Source of the DNA: Streptococcus sp. Marseille-Q0941
Lineage (GTDB): Bacteria > Bacillota > Bacilli > Lactobacillales > Streptococcaceae
Reading direction: 5' to 3'
Assembly (NCBI RefSeq): GCF_943736975.1
Contig: NZ_CALSFO010000002.1
Coordinates: forward strand, 1 to 64,000
Length of the DNA stretch: 64,000 nucleotides
The position numbers and the translations under genes are program-made. This document shows positions 27,448 to 38,640 of this stretch, one piece after another (positions within the stretch are counted from its first letter, which is position 1; the number at the start of each line of letters is the position of its first letter). The notes under the pieces were generated by a model. The model was not told the origin of the DNA. It did no database searches and worked only from the letters and a program-made list of their open reading frames with translations.

Positions 27448-29427
27448 ATGAAATTATCAAAAGTAATGGCCCTAGCAGGAGTGACTCTGTTAGCGTCAGG
27501 TGTTTTGGCAGCCTGTTCTGGAGGCTCAGGAGCTAAAGGTGAGCAGACTTTTGCATTTACCTACGAGACAGACCCAGATAATCTCAACTACTTAACAACT
27601 GGTAAGGCAGCAACTGCCGACATTACTAGTAATGTGATTGATGGATTGCTTGAAAATGATAGATACGGGAACCTTATTCCCTCAATGGCAGAGGACTGGT
27701 CAGTTTCTAAGGATGGCTTGACTTATACTTATAAGATTCGTCAGGATGCCAAGTGGTATACATCTGAGGGAGAAGAGTATGCTGCTGTGAAAGCTCAAGA
27801 CTTTGTAACAGGTCTTAAATATGCAGCTGACAATAAATCAGAAGCCCTTTATCTCGTCCAAGATTCTATTAAGGGTCTTGATGCATATGTGAAAGGTGAA
27901 GTTAAAGACTTCTCAGAAGTTGGAATTAAGGCAATTGATGATCAGACAGTTCAATACACTTTGAACAAACCAGAAAGCTTCTGGAACTCTAAGACAACTA
28001 TGGGTGTTCTTGCACCGGTCAATGAAGAATTTCTTACTTCAAAAGGAAGTGACTTTGCCAAAGCAACAGATCCAAGCAGTATCCTTTATAACGGTCCTTA
28101 CTTGTTGAAATCATTGGTAACTAAATCTTCAGTAGAATTTGAAAAGAATCCAAATTATTGGGATAAGGATAATGTTCATATTGACAAAGTCAAGTTGTCA
28201 TTCTGGGATGGTCAAGATACTAGTAAACCAGCCGAAAACTTTAAAGATGGTAGCTTAACAGCAGCTCGTCTCTATCCAACAAGTGCAAGTTTTTCAGAGC
28301 TTGAAAAATCAATGAAGGACAATATTGTCTATACGCAACAAGATTCGACTACATATGTAGTGGGGACAAACATCGACCGTCAGTCCTATAAATATACTTC
28401 TAAGACTAGCGAAGAACAAAAGACATCTACTAAAAAGGCTCTCTTGAATAAGGATTTTCGTCAGGCTATTGCCTTTGGATTTGATCGTACAGCCTATGCC
28501 TCTCAACTCAATGGACAAAACGGTGCAAGCAAAATCTTACGTAATATCTTTGTTCCACCGACATTTGTTCAAGCAGATGGTAAGAACTTTGGTGATATGG
28601 TCAAAGAAAAATTGGTGACTTATGGGGATGAATGGAAGGATATCAACCTTGCTGATGCTCAAGACGGTCTCTATAATCCAGAGAAAGCCAAAGCAGAATT
28701 TGCTAAAGCTAAATCAGCTTTGCAAGCTGAGGGAGTACAATTCCCAATTCACCTAGACATGCCTGTTGACCAAACAGCAACTACAAAAGTTCAGCGCGTC
28801 CAATCTATGAAACAATCCTTGGAAGCAACTTTAGGAACTGATAATGTCATTATTGATATCCAACAATTACAAAAAGATGAAGTGCTTAATGTAACTTTAT
28901 TTGCACAAACTGCTGCTGGTGAGGATTGGGATCTTTCTGATAACGTTGGATGGGGACCAGACTTCTCAGATCCATCAACTTATCTTGACATCATCAAACC
29001 TTCTGTAGGGGAAAATACGAGAACTTATCTAGGATTTGATTCAGGAAAAGACAATGAGGCGGCTAAGAAGGTTGGTCTCAATGATTATGATAAAATGGTC
29101 AATGAAGCAGGGGAAGAAACTACAGATGTGACAAAACGTTATAACAAGTATGCCGAAGCTCAAGCATGGTTGACAGATAGTGCCCTAGTCATTCCAACGA
29201 CATCTCGTACAGGGCGTCCAATCTTGTCTAAGATGGTACCATTTACTTTACCTTTCGCTTTCGCAGGTAACAAGGGGACAAGCGATCCGCTTCGATACAA
29301 ATATCTTGAACTTCAAGACAAGGCAGTCACTGCAGATGAATATCAAAAAGCTCAAGATAAATGGATGAAAGAAAAAGAAGAATCCAATAAAAAAGCGCAA
29401 GAAGAGCTCGCAAAACATGTGAAATAA
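27448..29427 (+). CDS. aliA: Oligopeptide-binding lipoprotein of the Ami system
   Basis: This 659-residue SBP_bac_5 protein is a surface lipoprotein that captures oligopeptides for the AmiCDEF permease encoded elsewhere. The signal peptide ends in lipobox LAAC with Cys23. A long periplasmic-type binding fold follows, containing WSVSKDGLTYTYKIR, typical of peptide binders. It belongs to the AmiA/AliA/AliB group. I call it aliA rather than amiA or aliB because it stands alone next to pbp1a, as remembered from pneumococcus; the paralogue choice is inference. Confidence 0.88.
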   Translation: MKLSKVMALAGVTLLASGVLAACSGGSGAKGEQTFAFTYETDPDNLNYLTTGKAATADITSNVIDGLLENDRYGNLIPSMAEDWSVSKDGLTYTYKIRQDAKWYTSEGEEYAAVKAQDFVTGLKYAADNKSEALYLVQDSIKGLDAYVKGEVKDFSEVGIKAIDDQTVQYTLNKPESFWNSKTTMGVLAPVNEEFLTSKGSDFAKATDPSSILYNGPYLLKSLVTKSSVEFEKNPNYWDKDNVHIDKVKLSFWDGQDTSKPAENFKDGSLTAARLYPTSASFSELEKSMKDNIVYTQQDSTTYVVGTNIDRQSYKYTSKTSEEQKTSTKKALLNKDFRQAIAFGFDRTAYASQLNGQNGASKILRNIFVPPTFVQADGKNFGDMVKEKLVTYGDEWKDINLADAQDGLYNPEKAKAEFAKAKSALQAEGVQFPIHLDMPVDQTATTKVQRVQSMKQSLEATLGTDNVIIDIQQLQKDEVLNVTLFAQTAAGEDWDLSDNVGWGPDFSDPSTYLDIIKPSVGENTRTYLGFDSGKDNEAAKKVGLNDYDKMVNEAGEETTDVTKRYNKYAEAQAWLTDSALVIPTTSRTGRPILSKMVPFTLPFAFAGNKGTSDPLRYKYLELQDKAVTADEYQKAQDKWMKEKEESNKKAQEELAKHVK

Positions 29428-29433
29428 AATAAG

Positions 29434-29462
29434 GTGGAGTTAGTGATTAACTCCGCTTTTTT
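29434..29462 (+). terminator. Terminator of aliA
   Basis: A 9-bp stem (29434-29442/29448-29456, one T-G pair) precedes six T. Confidence 0.87.
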
Positions 29463-29468
29463 CGATAG

Positions 29469-29500
29469 AAAAAAGCCTAGGAAAAATCTTCCTAGGTCTT
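29469..29500 (-). terminator. Terminator of recU-pbp1a
   Basis: CCTAGGAA/TTCCTAGG (29476-29483/29489-29496) is followed on the minus strand by a T-run. Confidence 0.86.
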
Positions 29501-29506
29501 TTATGG

Positions 29507-31642
29507 TTATTGTTGTCCTTGCGGATTTGTATTTTGTTGAGGGTTTTGATTGGCATTTTGAGTAGTTGGGTTCTGTGGGGTATTTGGGTTAGTAGTTTCA
29601 GCAACTGAAGTTTGATTTTCAGTCGTTGTAGTAGGAGCCTCTGTTGTAGCCTGTTGAGTAGTTTGAGGAACCCAGTTGTTACGAGCGCCGACTTTGAAGA
29701 CATACTCACCATTACGATACAAGCCCTCAGGCATTGTCCAATCACCAGGATGGTCATTCTCTGAAAGATACTGCATCATAGAACGATAAATACTAGTAGC
29801 GACATTGAAACCATCACCAACAATTGGAGTAAGGCGGTTTGAGTAACCGGTCCAGACGGCCATTGAATATTTACGGGTGTAACCTACAAACATTTCGTCT
29901 GGAGCAACAAATTGACTTGTTTTGATTTGATTTTCAATCTCTTCGTCAGTATAGTTTGAGGTACCAGTTTTACCAGCTTGTGGAAGCCATGATATATAAG
30001 CGTCTCGTCCTGTACCAGAATATAATACAGTTTTCATCATTTCTGTCATCATGTAGGCAGTTGTTTCTTTCATGGCACGAGTACCTTGATCAGAGAAATC
30101 TTTTGAACTACCATCACTGAAGACAATTTTATTGATGTACATTGGTGTATAATAGATACCACCGTTAGCAAAAGCAGCATAGGCAGCGGCCATTTTCTCA
30201 CTACTTGCACCGTATTGTTTACCTGATTCAGTTGTGTTACTTGAAATTGCGTTTGCGTATACCATGGTTGGATAATCAATGCCTAATCCATTTAGAAAAC
30301 CTTTTGCTTTATCAAGTCCAACCTTATTTAATGTTTCAACCGCTGGAACATTACGTGATTGTTGGATGGCAGTTTGAAGAGTAATATTACCATAATAACC
30401 CCTATCCCAGTTATAAACAGGAATATTAGTACCTGGATAGTTGTAAGGGACATCCTTGAGCATGTAGGCAGTAGAGTCATAAATATCATACTCCAATGCA
30501 GGGGCATAGTCTGTGATTGGTTTCATGGTAGAACCCCAGTCACGGTTGGTTTCGACGGCTTGGTTAATACCGAAAGATACGTTGCTAGCTTGGTGCCGAG
30601 ATCCGAGTTGAGCAATAACTTTTCCATTTGATACATCAATGATGGTAGAAGCTGCTTGAATTTCATCATCTGGATAGTTTACGTATTGATCAGTGTTATA
30701 GACGTCCCAAAGGTGTTTTTGTACTTCTTGGTCAACGTTGGTATAGACTTCCATACCTGTTGTTAATAGATTATAGCCTGTCTCTGTTTCAACTTGTTTA
30801 ATCACTTCTTTAAGGTAATTGTCTAAATATGGAGGATAGGTGTTACTTCCTTTGAGGCTTTGTAAACCATCAGTGATAGGAGTATTGATGGCTTTTTCAT
30901 ATTGCTCGGCTGTAAGGTAACCTTGTTTTTGCATTTCTGACAAAACGAGGTTTCGTCTTTCAAGAGCTGCTTCAGGGTGAGAATAAGGATCGTATTGGTT
31001 TGGAGCCTGTGGCATACCTGCTAAGAGTGCTAGCTGAGGGATGGATAATTCTTTTAGATCTTTACCATAATAGTTTTCCGCAGCAGTCTGCATACCATAA
31101 TTACCATTTGACATGTACACTTTATTGATGTAATATGTCAAAATTTCTTGTTTGGTTGCAGTTCTTTCTAACTGAATTGCTAGCCAAGCTTCCTGAGCCT
31201 TACGAGAGATAGTTTGGTCTGACGAAGAAGTTGAAAAATAAGTTAGCTTAATCAACTGTTGAGTCAAAGTTGAACCGCCTTGAAGACCACCTCTACTACT
31301 TAAGTTTCGTAGGAAAGCTCCAGCTATTCGAATGCTATCAATTCCTCTATGGTTAAAGAAACGGTGATCCTCGATAGAGACAATTGCATTGACAAGTTCA
31401 ATAGGAATATCACTGCTTTGAGCATTGACACGACGCTCGGCCCCTAAGTCAGCAATCAATTCGTTTTTACTATCGTAAATTTTACTTGAAGTTGTTGCGA
31501 CAAGTTTGCTTTCGGAAAGTTCTGGTGCTTTAGATACGTAGTAGAAGAAGACACTACCACCAATCAATATTGAAGCAATAAAGGCTGCTAAGAATCCAAT
31601 TCCTAGATATTTAGCGATGCGCCAGATAAGTTGTTTATTCAT
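29507..31642 (-). CDS. pbp1a: Class A penicillin-binding protein 1a
   Basis: This 711-residue bifunctional enzyme polymerises and cross-links peptidoglycan. It has an N-terminal membrane anchor (about 10-36), a GT51 glycosyltransferase with the catalytic Glu in [13 protein letters not shown] (E91), and a transpeptidase with S371-T-M-K, S429-R-N and K558-T-G. The tail is rich in Gln, Asn, Thr and Pro. STMK and TSQF (575-578) are the unaltered forms usually seen in penicillin-susceptible strains. Its start overlaps the recU stop by 4 bp. Confidence 0.96.
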   Translation of the reverse strand: MNKQLIWRIAKYLGIGFLAAFIASILIGGSVFFYYVSKAPELSESKLVATTSSKIYDSKNELIADLGAERRVNAQSSDIPIELVNAIVSIEDHRFFNHRGIDSIRIAGAFLRNLSSRGGLQGGSTLTQQLIKLTYFSTSSSDQTISRKAQEAWLAIQLERTATKQEILTYYINKVYMSNGNYGMQTAAENYYGKDLKELSIPQLALLAGMPQAPNQYDPYSHPEAALERRNLVLSEMQKQGYLTAEQYEKAINTPITDGLQSLKGSNTYPPYLDNYLKEVIKQVETETGYNLLTTGMEVYTNVDQEVQKHLWDVYNTDQYVNYPDDEIQAASTIIDVSNGKVIAQLGSRHQASNVSFGINQAVETNRDWGSTMKPITDYAPALEYDIYDSTAYMLKDVPYNYPGTNIPVYNWDRGYYGNITLQTAIQQSRNVPAVETLNKVGLDKAKGFLNGLGIDYPTMVYANAISSNTTESGKQYGASSEKMAAAYAAFANGGIYYTPMYINKIVFSDGSSKDFSDQGTRAMKETTAYMMTEMMKTVLYSGTGRDAYISWLPQAGKTGTSNYTDEEIENQIKTSQFVAPDEMFVGYTRKYSMAVWTGYSNRLTPIVGDGFNVATSIYRSMMQYLSENDHPGDWTMPEGLYRNGEYVFKVGARNNWVPQTTQQATTEAPTTTTENQTSVAETTNPNTPQNPTTQNANQNPQQNTNPQGQQ

Positions 31643-32235
31643 ATTGTTTTACCACCTAGTAAATGTAGTTTGACGATATCGAGATAAGGTATTTGAGGAA
31701 AAGCTTGTTGTTCAATGACATAACCATGCTCTCGAATATAATCAAGCGGCATTGATTTTTTCCCCATATCCTTTTGATAAAAACGGATGAGGTCAATCGC
31801 CGGTAATAAATATGTTTCTTGATAAGAAGAAAAATGGATGAGGACGAAGCAAATCCCCTGTTGTTCAAGAACCTGTTCCATATGCTGAATCTGATGAGAA
31901 TGGAAGTTCTTCATCGGGAAGGCTTTTTTTTGTCGGGTTTCCTTTGCTTCAAAATCAATGTAGAATCCTTCATAAACACCCGAGTAGTCAGTGGTTGAGG
32001 CCTGTCTAAAATAGGCTTCAACAATTTTAGCCCGACTCCGCTGAGGATAGTCGACCCGAACAATTTGAACTGGGGTTGGCTTTTTATGAATAACCGCTAT
32101 TCCATGTGATAGATAGTAGTCGTTCGTAGCATTTATCATCTTTTCAAAGCTCATTCCTCGATTTGCGAAATTTTTAGTTTGAGGTAGAGAATTTTTACTT
32201 GGTTTAGATGAAAGTTTATGTGGATAGTTGACCAT
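31639..32235 (-). CDS. recU: Holliday junction resolvase RecU
   Basis: This 198-residue nuclease cuts Holliday junctions during recombination and chromosome segregation. The conserved N-terminal region includes [18 protein letters not shown], and the catalytic acidic/lysine core lies around [28 protein letters not shown] split by its beta strands. It is co-transcribed with pbp1a, overlapping by 4 bp, an arrangement widely conserved in Firmicutes. It is divergent from ypsA. Confidence 0.95.
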   Translation of the reverse strand: MVNYPHKLSSKPSKNSLPQTKNFANRGMSFEKMINATNDYYLSHGIAVIHKKPTPVQIVRVDYPQRSRAKIVEAYFRQASTTDYSGVYEGFYIDFEAKETRQKKAFPMKNFHSHQIQHMEQVLEQQGICFVLIHFSSYQETYLLPAIDLIRFYQKDMGKKSMPLDYIREHGYVIEQQAFPQIPYLDIVKLHLLGGKTI

Positions 32236-32302
32236 AGTCCTCCTTATTGGTACAATAACATCACTCTATTATACCACAAAGGTCTTCAGAAAGGGTGAAA
32301 AA

Positions 32303-32830
32303 ATGCATACAGCCTTGGTTTTAGGATACTCAGCTTTTGATTTAGGATTGTTTAATGAAAAGGATATTCGCTTAAAAATTATCAAAAAAGCCATTCGTAG
32401 AGATTTGGAAAGATTGGCTGAGGAAGACTTGCAATGGCTAGTATTTACGGGTTCTCTGGGTTTTGAACACTGGGTCTTAGAAGTGGCTAAAGACATGAAA
32501 GAAGACTATGGATTTCAACTAGCGACCATTTTTGACTTTGAGACTCATGGATCGAATTGGAATGATGCTAACCAGGTCAAACTGAGTGATTTTAAACAGG
32601 TTGATTTTATTAAGTATGCCTATCCGACGTATAAGCATAAAGGTCAACTGAGAGATTATCAAATTTTTTTGCTCGAAAACACAGATGGAGCCTATCTTTT
32701 TTACGATGAAGAAAACGAAACAAAACTGAAATTTTTTTACGAACTGATGAAAAAGAAAGACAACTATATGACAAAAAGATTAACATTTGAGGATTTAAAC
32801 GAAATGTCCGAAAATTTTTCCGAAAATTGA
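32303..32830 (+). CDS. ypsA: YpsA-family (DUF1273) protein
   Basis: This 175-residue protein belongs to the YpsA/DUF1273 group, related to the SLOG nucleotide-binding superfamily. The N-terminus [21 protein letters not shown] and the segment [18 protein letters not shown] are typical. In Bacillus and Staphylococcus it influences cell division, and its neighbour here is gpsB. The start is ATG 32303 after GAAAGGG; a 25-codon upstream extension overlaps the recU promoter area and has no ribosome site. Confidence 0.88.
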   Translation: MHTALVLGYSAFDLGLFNEKDIRLKIIKKAIRRDLERLAEEDLQWLVFTGSLGFEHWVLEVAKDMKEDYGFQLATIFDFETHGSNWNDANQVKLSDFKQVDFIKYAYPTYKHKGQLRDYQIFLLENTDGAYLFYDEENETKLKFFYELMKKKDNYMTKRLTFEDLNEMSENFSEN

Positions 32831-32899
32831 GGCTTTGACCTTGCTTTTTGTTTGCCTTTTTTTATATAATAATACTAGTAACTGAGAATGGAGAGAGAC

Positions 32900-33235
32900 A
32901 TGGCAAGTATTATTTTTACAGCGAAGGATATTTTTGAACAGGATTTCGGAAGAGAGGTACGTGGATATAGTAAAGCAGAGGTCGATGAGTTCTTGGATGA
33001 CGTTATCAAGGATTATGAAACTTATGCTGCACTAGTGAAATCACTACGCTTGGAAGTCGCAGAATTGAAAGAAGAATTGGCGAAAAAACCTCAGGTAGCA
33101 CCTGTGTCTGTAACTTCTGAACCTGCCGAGCTTGGAAGTACGACTTCTATGACTAACTTTGATATCTTGAAACGCTTGAATCGTTTGGAAAAAGAAGTAT
33201 TTGGTAAACAAATCGCAGAAAATTCTGATTTCTAA
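32900..33235 (+). CDS. gpsB: Cell division regulator GpsB
   Basis: This 111-residue DivIVA-like protein coordinates septal and peripheral wall synthesis and binds penicillin-binding proteins and StkP. The N-terminal domain has [29 protein letters not shown], with the membrane-near and PBP-binding residues. A coiled coil follows, then a Ser/Pro linker and a C-terminal helical segment ([17 protein letters not shown]). The start is chosen at MASII because GGAGAG precedes it. A TATAAT box lies at 32865-32870. Confidence 0.94.
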   Translation: MASIIFTAKDIFEQDFGREVRGYSKAEVDEFLDDVIKDYETYAALVKSLRLEVAELKEELAKKPQVAPVSVTSEPAELGSTTSMTNFDILKRLNRLEKEVFGKQIAENSDF

Positions 33236-33248
33236 GAATCATACAGTT

Positions 33249-33646
33249 GTGCAATTTTTGGATAATCGCGTGGAGGGTTTATCTTTTCATGAGGAAAGTC
33301 CATGCTAGCACAGGCTGTGATGCCTGTAGTGTTTGTGCTAGGCGAAACCATAAGCCTAGGGACGAGAAATCGTTACGGCGAGTGAATAGACTAAGTTTTC
33401 GGATATGTTTTAGTAGCTCTGAAAGTGCCACAGTGACGGAGTCTCTCTGGAAACAGAGAGAGTGGAACGCGGTAAACCCCTCAAGCTAGCAACCCAAATT
33501 TTGGTCGGGGCATGGAGTGCGCGGAAACGAACGTAGTACTCTGACTGCTAGCAGCATTTTGCTGTTAGTGGTAGACAGATGATTATCGAAAGAAGTGGTC
33601 CTAGTCACTTCTGGAACAAAACATGGCTTATAGAAAATTGCATATA
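33249..33646 (+). ncRNA. rnpB: RNase P RNA, type B
   Basis: The gene encodes the catalytic RNA that matures tRNA 5' ends. P1 is formed by TGCAATTTTTGGATA at the 5' end and TATAGAAAATTGCATA at the 3' end. The conserved cores GAGGAAAGTCCATGCTAGCAC, split in P4, and AGACAGATGATTATCG are visible, together with GGCGAAACC and AACCC AAATTTTGGT. It sits between gpsB and the methyltransferase gene. ORFs called on either strand here are spurious. Confidence 0.95.
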
Positions 33647-33686
33647 GGTTGGGGCTGAGAAATTTTCTCAACCTCATTTTTTAAAG
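33647..33686 (+). terminator. Terminator of rnpB
   Basis: GGTTG and GAGAA arms pair with TTCTC and AACC; a T6 run follows. Confidence 0.8.
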
Positions 33687-33717
33687 GTGAACAAGAGAAA
33701 GGTCTTTAAAGACTGAC

Positions 33718-34896
33718 ATGAAACAAACATTTAATTTAATCGCGACTGCTGCAGCAGGCTTAGAGGCCGTTGTAGGTCGTGAAGTGCGTGCACTTGGCTA
33801 TGACTGTCAAGTTGAGAATGGTCGCGTTCGCTTTGAAGGAGATGTAAAGGCAATTATTGAAACCAATTTGTGGCTTCGAGCTGCAGATAGGATTAAGATT
33901 GTTGTTGGAACTTTCCCTGCAAAAACATTTGAAGAACTTTTTCAAGGAGTTTTTGCCTTAGATTGGGAAAACTATCTACCACTTGGAGCGCGTTTCCCGA
34001 TTTCAAAGGCTAAGTGTGTCAAATCAAAACTTCATAATGAACCTAGTGTTCAAGCTATTTCTAAAAAGGCAGTTGTCAAGAAATTGCAGAAACATTATGC
34101 TCGACCAGAAGGCGTTCCCCTGATGGAAAATGGCCCAGAGTTTAAAATAGAGGTTTCGATTCTTAAAGATGTTGCGACTGTCATGATTGACACAAGTGGC
34201 TCTAGTCTTTTCAAACGAGGATATCGTACTGAAAAAGGTGGAGCACCAATCAAAGAAAACATGGCTGCAGCTATTATACAATTGTCTAACTGGTATCCAG
34301 ATAAACCTCTGATTGACCCAACCTGTGGTTCAGGAACCTTCTGTATTGAGGCAACTATGATTGCTCGTAATATGGCGCCAGGCTTACGCCGTTCCTTTGC
34401 TTTTGAGGATTGGAACTGGATTAGCGATCGTTTGATTCAAGAAGTCCGTACTGAAGCTAGCAAAAAGATTAATCGTGACATTGAGCTAGACATCATGGGA
34501 TGTGATATTGATGGACGCATGGTGGAAATTGCTAAGGCAAATGCTAAGGCAGCAGGAGTAGCTAATGATATTCTATTTAAGCAAATGCGTGTGCAGGACT
34601 TGCGTTCAGACAAGATTAATGGAGTCATCATCTCCAATCCTCCATATGGAGAACGTTTATCCGATGACGCTGGAGTCACGAAGCTCTATGCTGAGATGGG
34701 AGACGTATTTGCACCACTCAAAACCTGGAGTAAATTCATCCTGACCAGTGATGAAGCTTTTGAAAGTAAATATGGTAGTCAGGCTGATAAAAAGCGGAAA
34801 CTCTATAACGGTACTTTGAAAGTTGATTTATATCAATTTTTTGGTCAACGAGTGAAAAGACAAGATGTCAAAACAGAAAGGAATGCAAATGAGTGA
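33718..34896 (+). CDS. THUMP-domain class I rRNA methyltransferase (RlmL/YpsC type)
   Basis: This 392-residue enzyme combines an N-terminal THUMP RNA-binding domain with a C-terminal SAM-dependent UPF0020 methyltransferase domain. [15 protein letters not shown] is the SAM-binding loop, and NPPYGER near 307-313 is the N2-guanine or N6-adenine-type catalytic motif. By family it is expected to methylate 23S rRNA; the site is not readable. A GAGAAAGG ribosome site lies 15 bases upstream, separated by the palindrome GTCTTTAAAGAC. It overlaps mapZ by 8 bp. Confidence 0.88.
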   Translation: MKQTFNLIATAAAGLEAVVGREVRALGYDCQVENGRVRFEGDVKAIIETNLWLRAADRIKIVVGTFPAKTFEELFQGVFALDWENYLPLGARFPISKAKCVKSKLHNEPSVQAISKKAVVKKLQKHYARPEGVPLMENGPEFKIEVSILKDVATVMIDTSGSSLFKRGYRTEKGGAPIKENMAAAIIQLSNWYPDKPLIDPTCGSGTFCIEATMIARNMAPGLRRSFAFEDWNWISDRLIQEVRTEASKKINRDIELDIMGCDIDGRMVEIAKANAKAAGVANDILFKQMRVQDLRSDKINGVIISNPPYGERLSDDAGVTKLYAEMGDVFAPLKTWSKFILTSDEAFESKYGSQADKKRKLYNGTLKVDLYQFFGQRVKRQDVKTERNANE

Positions 34897-36340
34897 GAAA
34901 AGACGCAATCGCCATCACAAGGGTGAGCAAGAATCTAAATTTGAATTTGAAGAAGCTAAAGATTTAACGGTTGGTCAGGCTATTCGTAAGAACGAAGAAG
35001 TTGAGGCTGGTGTGACTTCGGATGATACCATCTTGGATAAATATATCAAGCAACACCGTGAAGAAATTGAAGCCGACAAGTTCGAAAATCTACAAACGAA
35101 AAAAGATGAAGTTACACAAAGCCTGGATGAGATGATTCAGGAAGTGAGAGAAACTACTGAACAAGAAAATACACTAAATCCGGATGAGGAAGCCATTGCA
35201 CTTGCGGAAGCTGCAGAGACAACTGAAATTCTAGCTAAAGAAGTTGAAGAAGAGGAAACGAGAGTTCTCGAGCAACCTTTTAAGGATGAATTGAAAGCTG
35301 TGGAAATGGCTGGGGTTGATAACTCCGAAGCTACAGTAATTTATGAGGAAAATGAAGATCAACTGCAACCCTTGTCTCGTTATGCTCAAGCAGATAATCA
35401 ACCACAAAATAAAAAGAAATGGGCGATTTTATCAGCTATTATTTTAGTAGTCCTCTTAATTTTGGGAGGTAGCTATTACGTTTATCGTCAGATTACGCGT
35501 TCTTCTCAAGAGCTTCAAACTAAGGCAGCAGATTCAGGTCTGGTAAGCAATCAGTCAGTCTATGAACAATTTAATACGCTCTATGACACATTTTATACTG
35601 ATGAAAACAAAACGGCCCTTAAAAATAGCCAGTTTAGTCAACTAAATCAATTGAAGGAACTTCTAGACAAACTTGAAGGAGCGAGAGAGTATACTCTTGC
35701 TAAATCAAAATACGATAGCTTAGAAACACAAATAAAGGCTATCCAAGAAGTGAATGCTCAATTTGAGACCCCAGCTATTACAGATGGCATCTTAGATACA
35801 AATGCAAAAATCAAAGCGGATGCCAAATTTACGGATATCAAGACTGGTAATACAGAAATTGATAAACTGCTAGATAAGGCAATTAGTCTCGGTAAGAGTC
35901 AATTAACAAGTACAACAAGTGCGGCTTCAACGACAGCTGCTAGTCAAGAAGCTTCAAGCCCAACTACAGAAAGTAGTCCATCTACTTCAACAAACGAAAC
36001 CGCAGCATCTACTAATGCCGGGAATGGTGGCTTATCAAGTGAAGGAGTTAATTTGCAAAGAAGTGTTAGCCGAGTGCCGTATAATCAATCAGCAGTTAAT
36101 GACACTAGTAATCCTGCCTGGACCTTTGCAGATGGTGTTCTTGAAAGAATTCTTGAGACATCCCGTGCACGTGGATATATCACTGGAAACAAATATATCT
36201 TGGAACGTGTAAACATTGTGAATGGCAATGGATATTATAATCTTTATAAACCAGATGGAACTTATCTCTTTACTCTAAACTGTAAGACTGGATACTTTGT
36301 AGGGAATGGTTCTGGCTATGCTGATGATTTAGACTACTAG
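34889..36340 (+). CDS. mapZ: Mid-cell anchored protein Z (division-site marker)
   Basis: This 483-residue bitopic protein marks the streptococcal division site and positions FtsZ. The N-terminal cytoplasmic part is charged and begins [14 protein letters not shown], with [20 protein letters not shown] conserved. One membrane segment lies at about 178-200 ([17 protein letters not shown]). Outside are a helical domain, a Ser/Thr-rich linker (about 350-385) and a C-terminal peptidoglycan-binding domain. The start at 34889 has AAAGGAA six bases upstream; an ATG two codons earlier is possible. It overlaps the upstream gene by 8 bp. Confidence 0.91.
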   Translation: MSEKRRNRHHKGEQESKFEFEEAKDLTVGQAIRKNEEVEAGVTSDDTILDKYIKQHREEIEADKFENLQTKKDEVTQSLDEMIQEVRETTEQENTLNPDEEAIALAEAAETTEILAKEVEEEETRVLEQPFKDELKAVEMAGVDNSEATVIYEENEDQLQPLSRYAQADNQPQNKKKWAILSAIILVVLLILGGSYYVYRQITRSSQELQTKAADSGLVSNQSVYEQFNTLYDTFYTDENKTALKNSQFSQLNQLKELLDKLEGAREYTLAKSKYDSLETQIKAIQEVNAQFETPAITDGILDTNAKIKADAKFTDIKTGNTEIDKLLDKAISLGKSQLTSTTSAASTTAASQEASSPTTESSPSTSTNETAASTNAGNGGLSSEGVNLQRSVSRVPYNQSAVNDTSNPAWTFADGVLERILETSRARGYITGNKYILERVNIVNGNGYYNLYKPDGTYLFTLNCKTGYFVGNGSGYADDLDY

Positions 36341-36416
36341 TCAAATCGTTATAAAATTCTTTCTTTTCACAAATAAACATGATAAAATAAAACATATTAA
36401 ACAAGAGGAGTGTCAC

Positions 36417-37841
36417 ATGACAAAAGCTAACTTTGGTGTCGTAGGTATGGCCGTAATGGGTCGTAACCTTGCCCTTAATATTGAATCTCGTGGTTACACA
36501 GTAGCTATTTATAACCGTAGTAAAGAAAAAACAGAAGATGTAATTGCTTGCCATCCTGAAAAGAACTTTGTGCCAAGCTATGATATCGAAAGCTTCGTAA
36601 ACTCAATTGAAAAACCACGTCGTATCATGCTTATGGTTCAAGCTGGTCCTGGTACAGATGCAACCATCCAAGCCCTTCTTCCACACTTGGATAAAGGCGA
36701 TATCTTGATTGACGGAGGAAACACTTTCTACAAAGATACCATCCGTCGTAATGAAGAATTGGCAAATTCTGGCATCAACTTTATCGGTACTGGGGTTTCT
36801 GGTGGTGAAAAAGGTGCCCTTGAAGGTCCTTCTATCATGCCTGGTGGCCAAAAAGAAGCCTACGAATTGGTTGCTGATGTTCTCGAAGAAATCTCTGCAA
36901 AAGCGCCAGAAGATGGAAAACCATGTGTGACTTACATCGGTCCTGACGGAGCTGGTCACTATGTGAAAATGGTTCACAACGGTATCGAGTACGGTGATAT
37001 GCAATTGATCGCTGAAAGCTATGATTTGATGCAACACTTACTTGGACTTTCAGCTCCAGAAATGGCTGAAATCTTTACTGAGTGGAATAAGGGCGAATTG
37101 GACAGCTACTTGATCGAAATCACTGCGGACATCCTTGGACGTAAAGATGATGAAGGTCAAGATGGACCAATCGTAGACTACATCTTGGATGCTGCAGGAA
37201 ACAAGGGAACTGGTAAATGGACTAGCCAATCAGCGCTTGACCTTGGCGTGCCATTGTCACTCATTACTGAGTCAGTATTCGCACGTTACATCTCTACATA
37301 CAAAGAGGAACGTGTACACGCTAGCAAGGTTCTTCCAAAACCAGCTGCTTTCAAATTTGAAGGAGATAAGGCTGAGTTGATCGAAAAGATCCGTCAAGCT
37401 CTTTACTTCTCAAAAATCATTTCTTACGCACAAGGTTTTGCTCAATTGCGTGTAGCTTCTAAAGAAAACAACTGGAACTTGCCATTTGCGGACATCGCAT
37501 CTATCTGGCGTGATGGCTGTATCATCCGTTCACGTTTCTTGCAAAAGATCACAGATGCATACAACCGTGATGCAGACCTTGCTAACCTTCTTTTGGATGA
37601 GTACTTCCTAGATGTTACTGCTAAGTACCAACAAGCAGTGCGTGATATCGTAGCTCTTGCTGTTCAAGCTGGTGTACCAGTGCCAACCTTCTCAGCAGCT
37701 ATTACTTACTTTGATAGCTACCGTTCAGCGGATCTTCCAGCTAACTTGATTCAAGCACAACGTGACTACTTTGGTGCCCATACATACCAACGTAAAGACA
37801 AAGAAGGAACATTCCACTACTCTTGGTATGACGAGAAATAA
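36417..37841 (+). CDS. gnd: 6-phosphogluconate dehydrogenase, decarboxylating
   Basis: This 474-residue enzyme oxidises 6-phosphogluconate to ribulose 5-phosphate and makes NADPH in the pentose phosphate pathway. The NADP-binding [21 protein letters not shown] lies at the start, in two overlapping parts. The substrate-binding signature GGNTF and the catalytic [13 protein letters not shown] are present. GAGGAG precedes the ATG. ritR follows after 11 bp, an arrangement known from pneumococcus. Confidence 0.97.
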   Translation: MTKANFGVVGMAVMGRNLALNIESRGYTVAIYNRSKEKTEDVIACHPEKNFVPSYDIESFVNSIEKPRRIMLMVQAGPGTDATIQALLPHLDKGDILIDGGNTFYKDTIRRNEELANSGINFIGTGVSGGEKGALEGPSIMPGGQKEAYELVADVLEEISAKAPEDGKPCVTYIGPDGAGHYVKMVHNGIEYGDMQLIAESYDLMQHLLGLSAPEMAEIFTEWNKGELDSYLIEITADILGRKDDEGQDGPIVDYILDAAGNKGTGKWTSQSALDLGVPLSLITESVFARYISTYKEERVHASKVLPKPAAFKFEGDKAELIEKIRQALYFSKIISYAQGFAQLRVASKENNWNLPFADIASIWRDGCIIRSRFLQKITDAYNRDADLANLLLDEYFLDVTAKYQQAVRDIVALAVQAGVPVPTFSAAITYFDSYRSADLPANLIQAQRDYFGAHTYQRKDKEGTFHYSWYDEK

Positions 37842-37852
37842 GTAGGTCAGCC

Positions 37853-38542
37853 ATGGGGAAACGGATTTTATTACTTGAGAAAGAAAGAAATCTAGCTCAT
37901 TTTTTAAGTCTGGAACTCCAAAAAGAGCAATACCGAGTTGATCAGGTAGAAGAGGGTCAAAAAGCCCTCTCCATGGCTCTTCAGACTGACTATGACTTGA
38001 TTTTACTGAATGCTCATCTAGGAGATATGACAGCTCAGGGTTTTGCAGAACAGTTGAGTCGGACTAAGCCAGCTTCGGTTATTATAGTCTTGGACCACCG
38101 AGAAGAATTGCAAGACCAACTTGAAACTATCCAGCGTTTTGCTGTTTCATACATCTACAAGCCAGTGATTATAGAAAATTTGGTCGAAAGAATTTCAGCC
38201 ATTTTTCGAGGTCGGGACTTCATTGACCAACACTGTGGTCAGATGAAGGTTCCAACGTCATACCGCAACCTACGTATGGATGTAGAACATCATACCGTTT
38301 ATCGTGGCGAGGAGATGATTGCTTTGACACGCCGCGAATATGATCTTTTAGCGACTCTTATGGGAAGCAAGAAGGTTTTAACTCGTGAGCAGTTGTTGGA
38401 AAGTGTTTGGAAGTATGAAAGTGCGACCGAAACCAATATCGTGGATGTTTATATCCGTTATCTACGTAGTAAACTTGACGTAAAAGGTCAAAAAAGTTAC
38501 ATTAAAACAGTTCGTGGTGTAGGTTACACTATGCAAGAATAG
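37853..38542 (+). CDS. ritR: Orphan response regulator RitR (repressor of iron transport)
   Basis: This 229-residue OmpR-type regulator controls iron uptake and oxidative-stress genes without a partner kinase. The phosphate-accepting aspartate is replaced by asparagine (N53 in LILLNAHLG), and the redox-sensing cysteine is C128 (FIDQHCGQ) in the linker. Both are defining features of RitR. The C-terminal winged helix (about 135-228, with TRREYDLLATLMGS and YIKTVRGVGYTM) binds DNA. It is 11 bp downstream of gnd. Confidence 0.94.
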   Translation: MGKRILLLEKERNLAHFLSLELQKEQYRVDQVEEGQKALSMALQTDYDLILLNAHLGDMTAQGFAEQLSRTKPASVIIVLDHREELQDQLETIQRFAVSYIYKPVIIENLVERISAIFRGRDFIDQHCGQMKVPTSYRNLRMDVEHHTVYRGEEMIALTRREYDLLATLMGSKKVLTREQLLESVWKYESATETNIVDVYIRYLRSKLDVKGQKSYIKTVRGVGYTMQE

Positions 38543-38550
38543 GAAAGTAG

Positions 38551-38575
38551 TTGCAGTTATGTAACTGCTTTTTTT
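38551..38575 (+). terminator. Terminator of gnd-ritR
   Basis: GCAGTT/AACTGC with loop ATGT is followed by seven T. Confidence 0.87.
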
Positions 38576-38591
38576 GAGAAGTTTCTATATA

Positions 38592-38620
38592 TTGACATAC
38601 AGTCAACTCTTTGCTACAAT
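38592..38620 (+). promoter_or_regulatory. Promoter of the choline-binding protein gene
   Basis: TTGACA (38592-38597), 17 bp, TACAAT (38615-38620), then GGAGGA just before the start codon. Confidence 0.83.
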
Positions 38621-38640
38621 CAGTTATGGAGGAAGATCTA

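Noticed and set aside
33247-33677. ORFs on both strands at the rnpB locus
   Set aside because: They coincide with RNase P RNA, whose P1 pairing and core motifs are clear; no ribosome sites or protein-like sequence.
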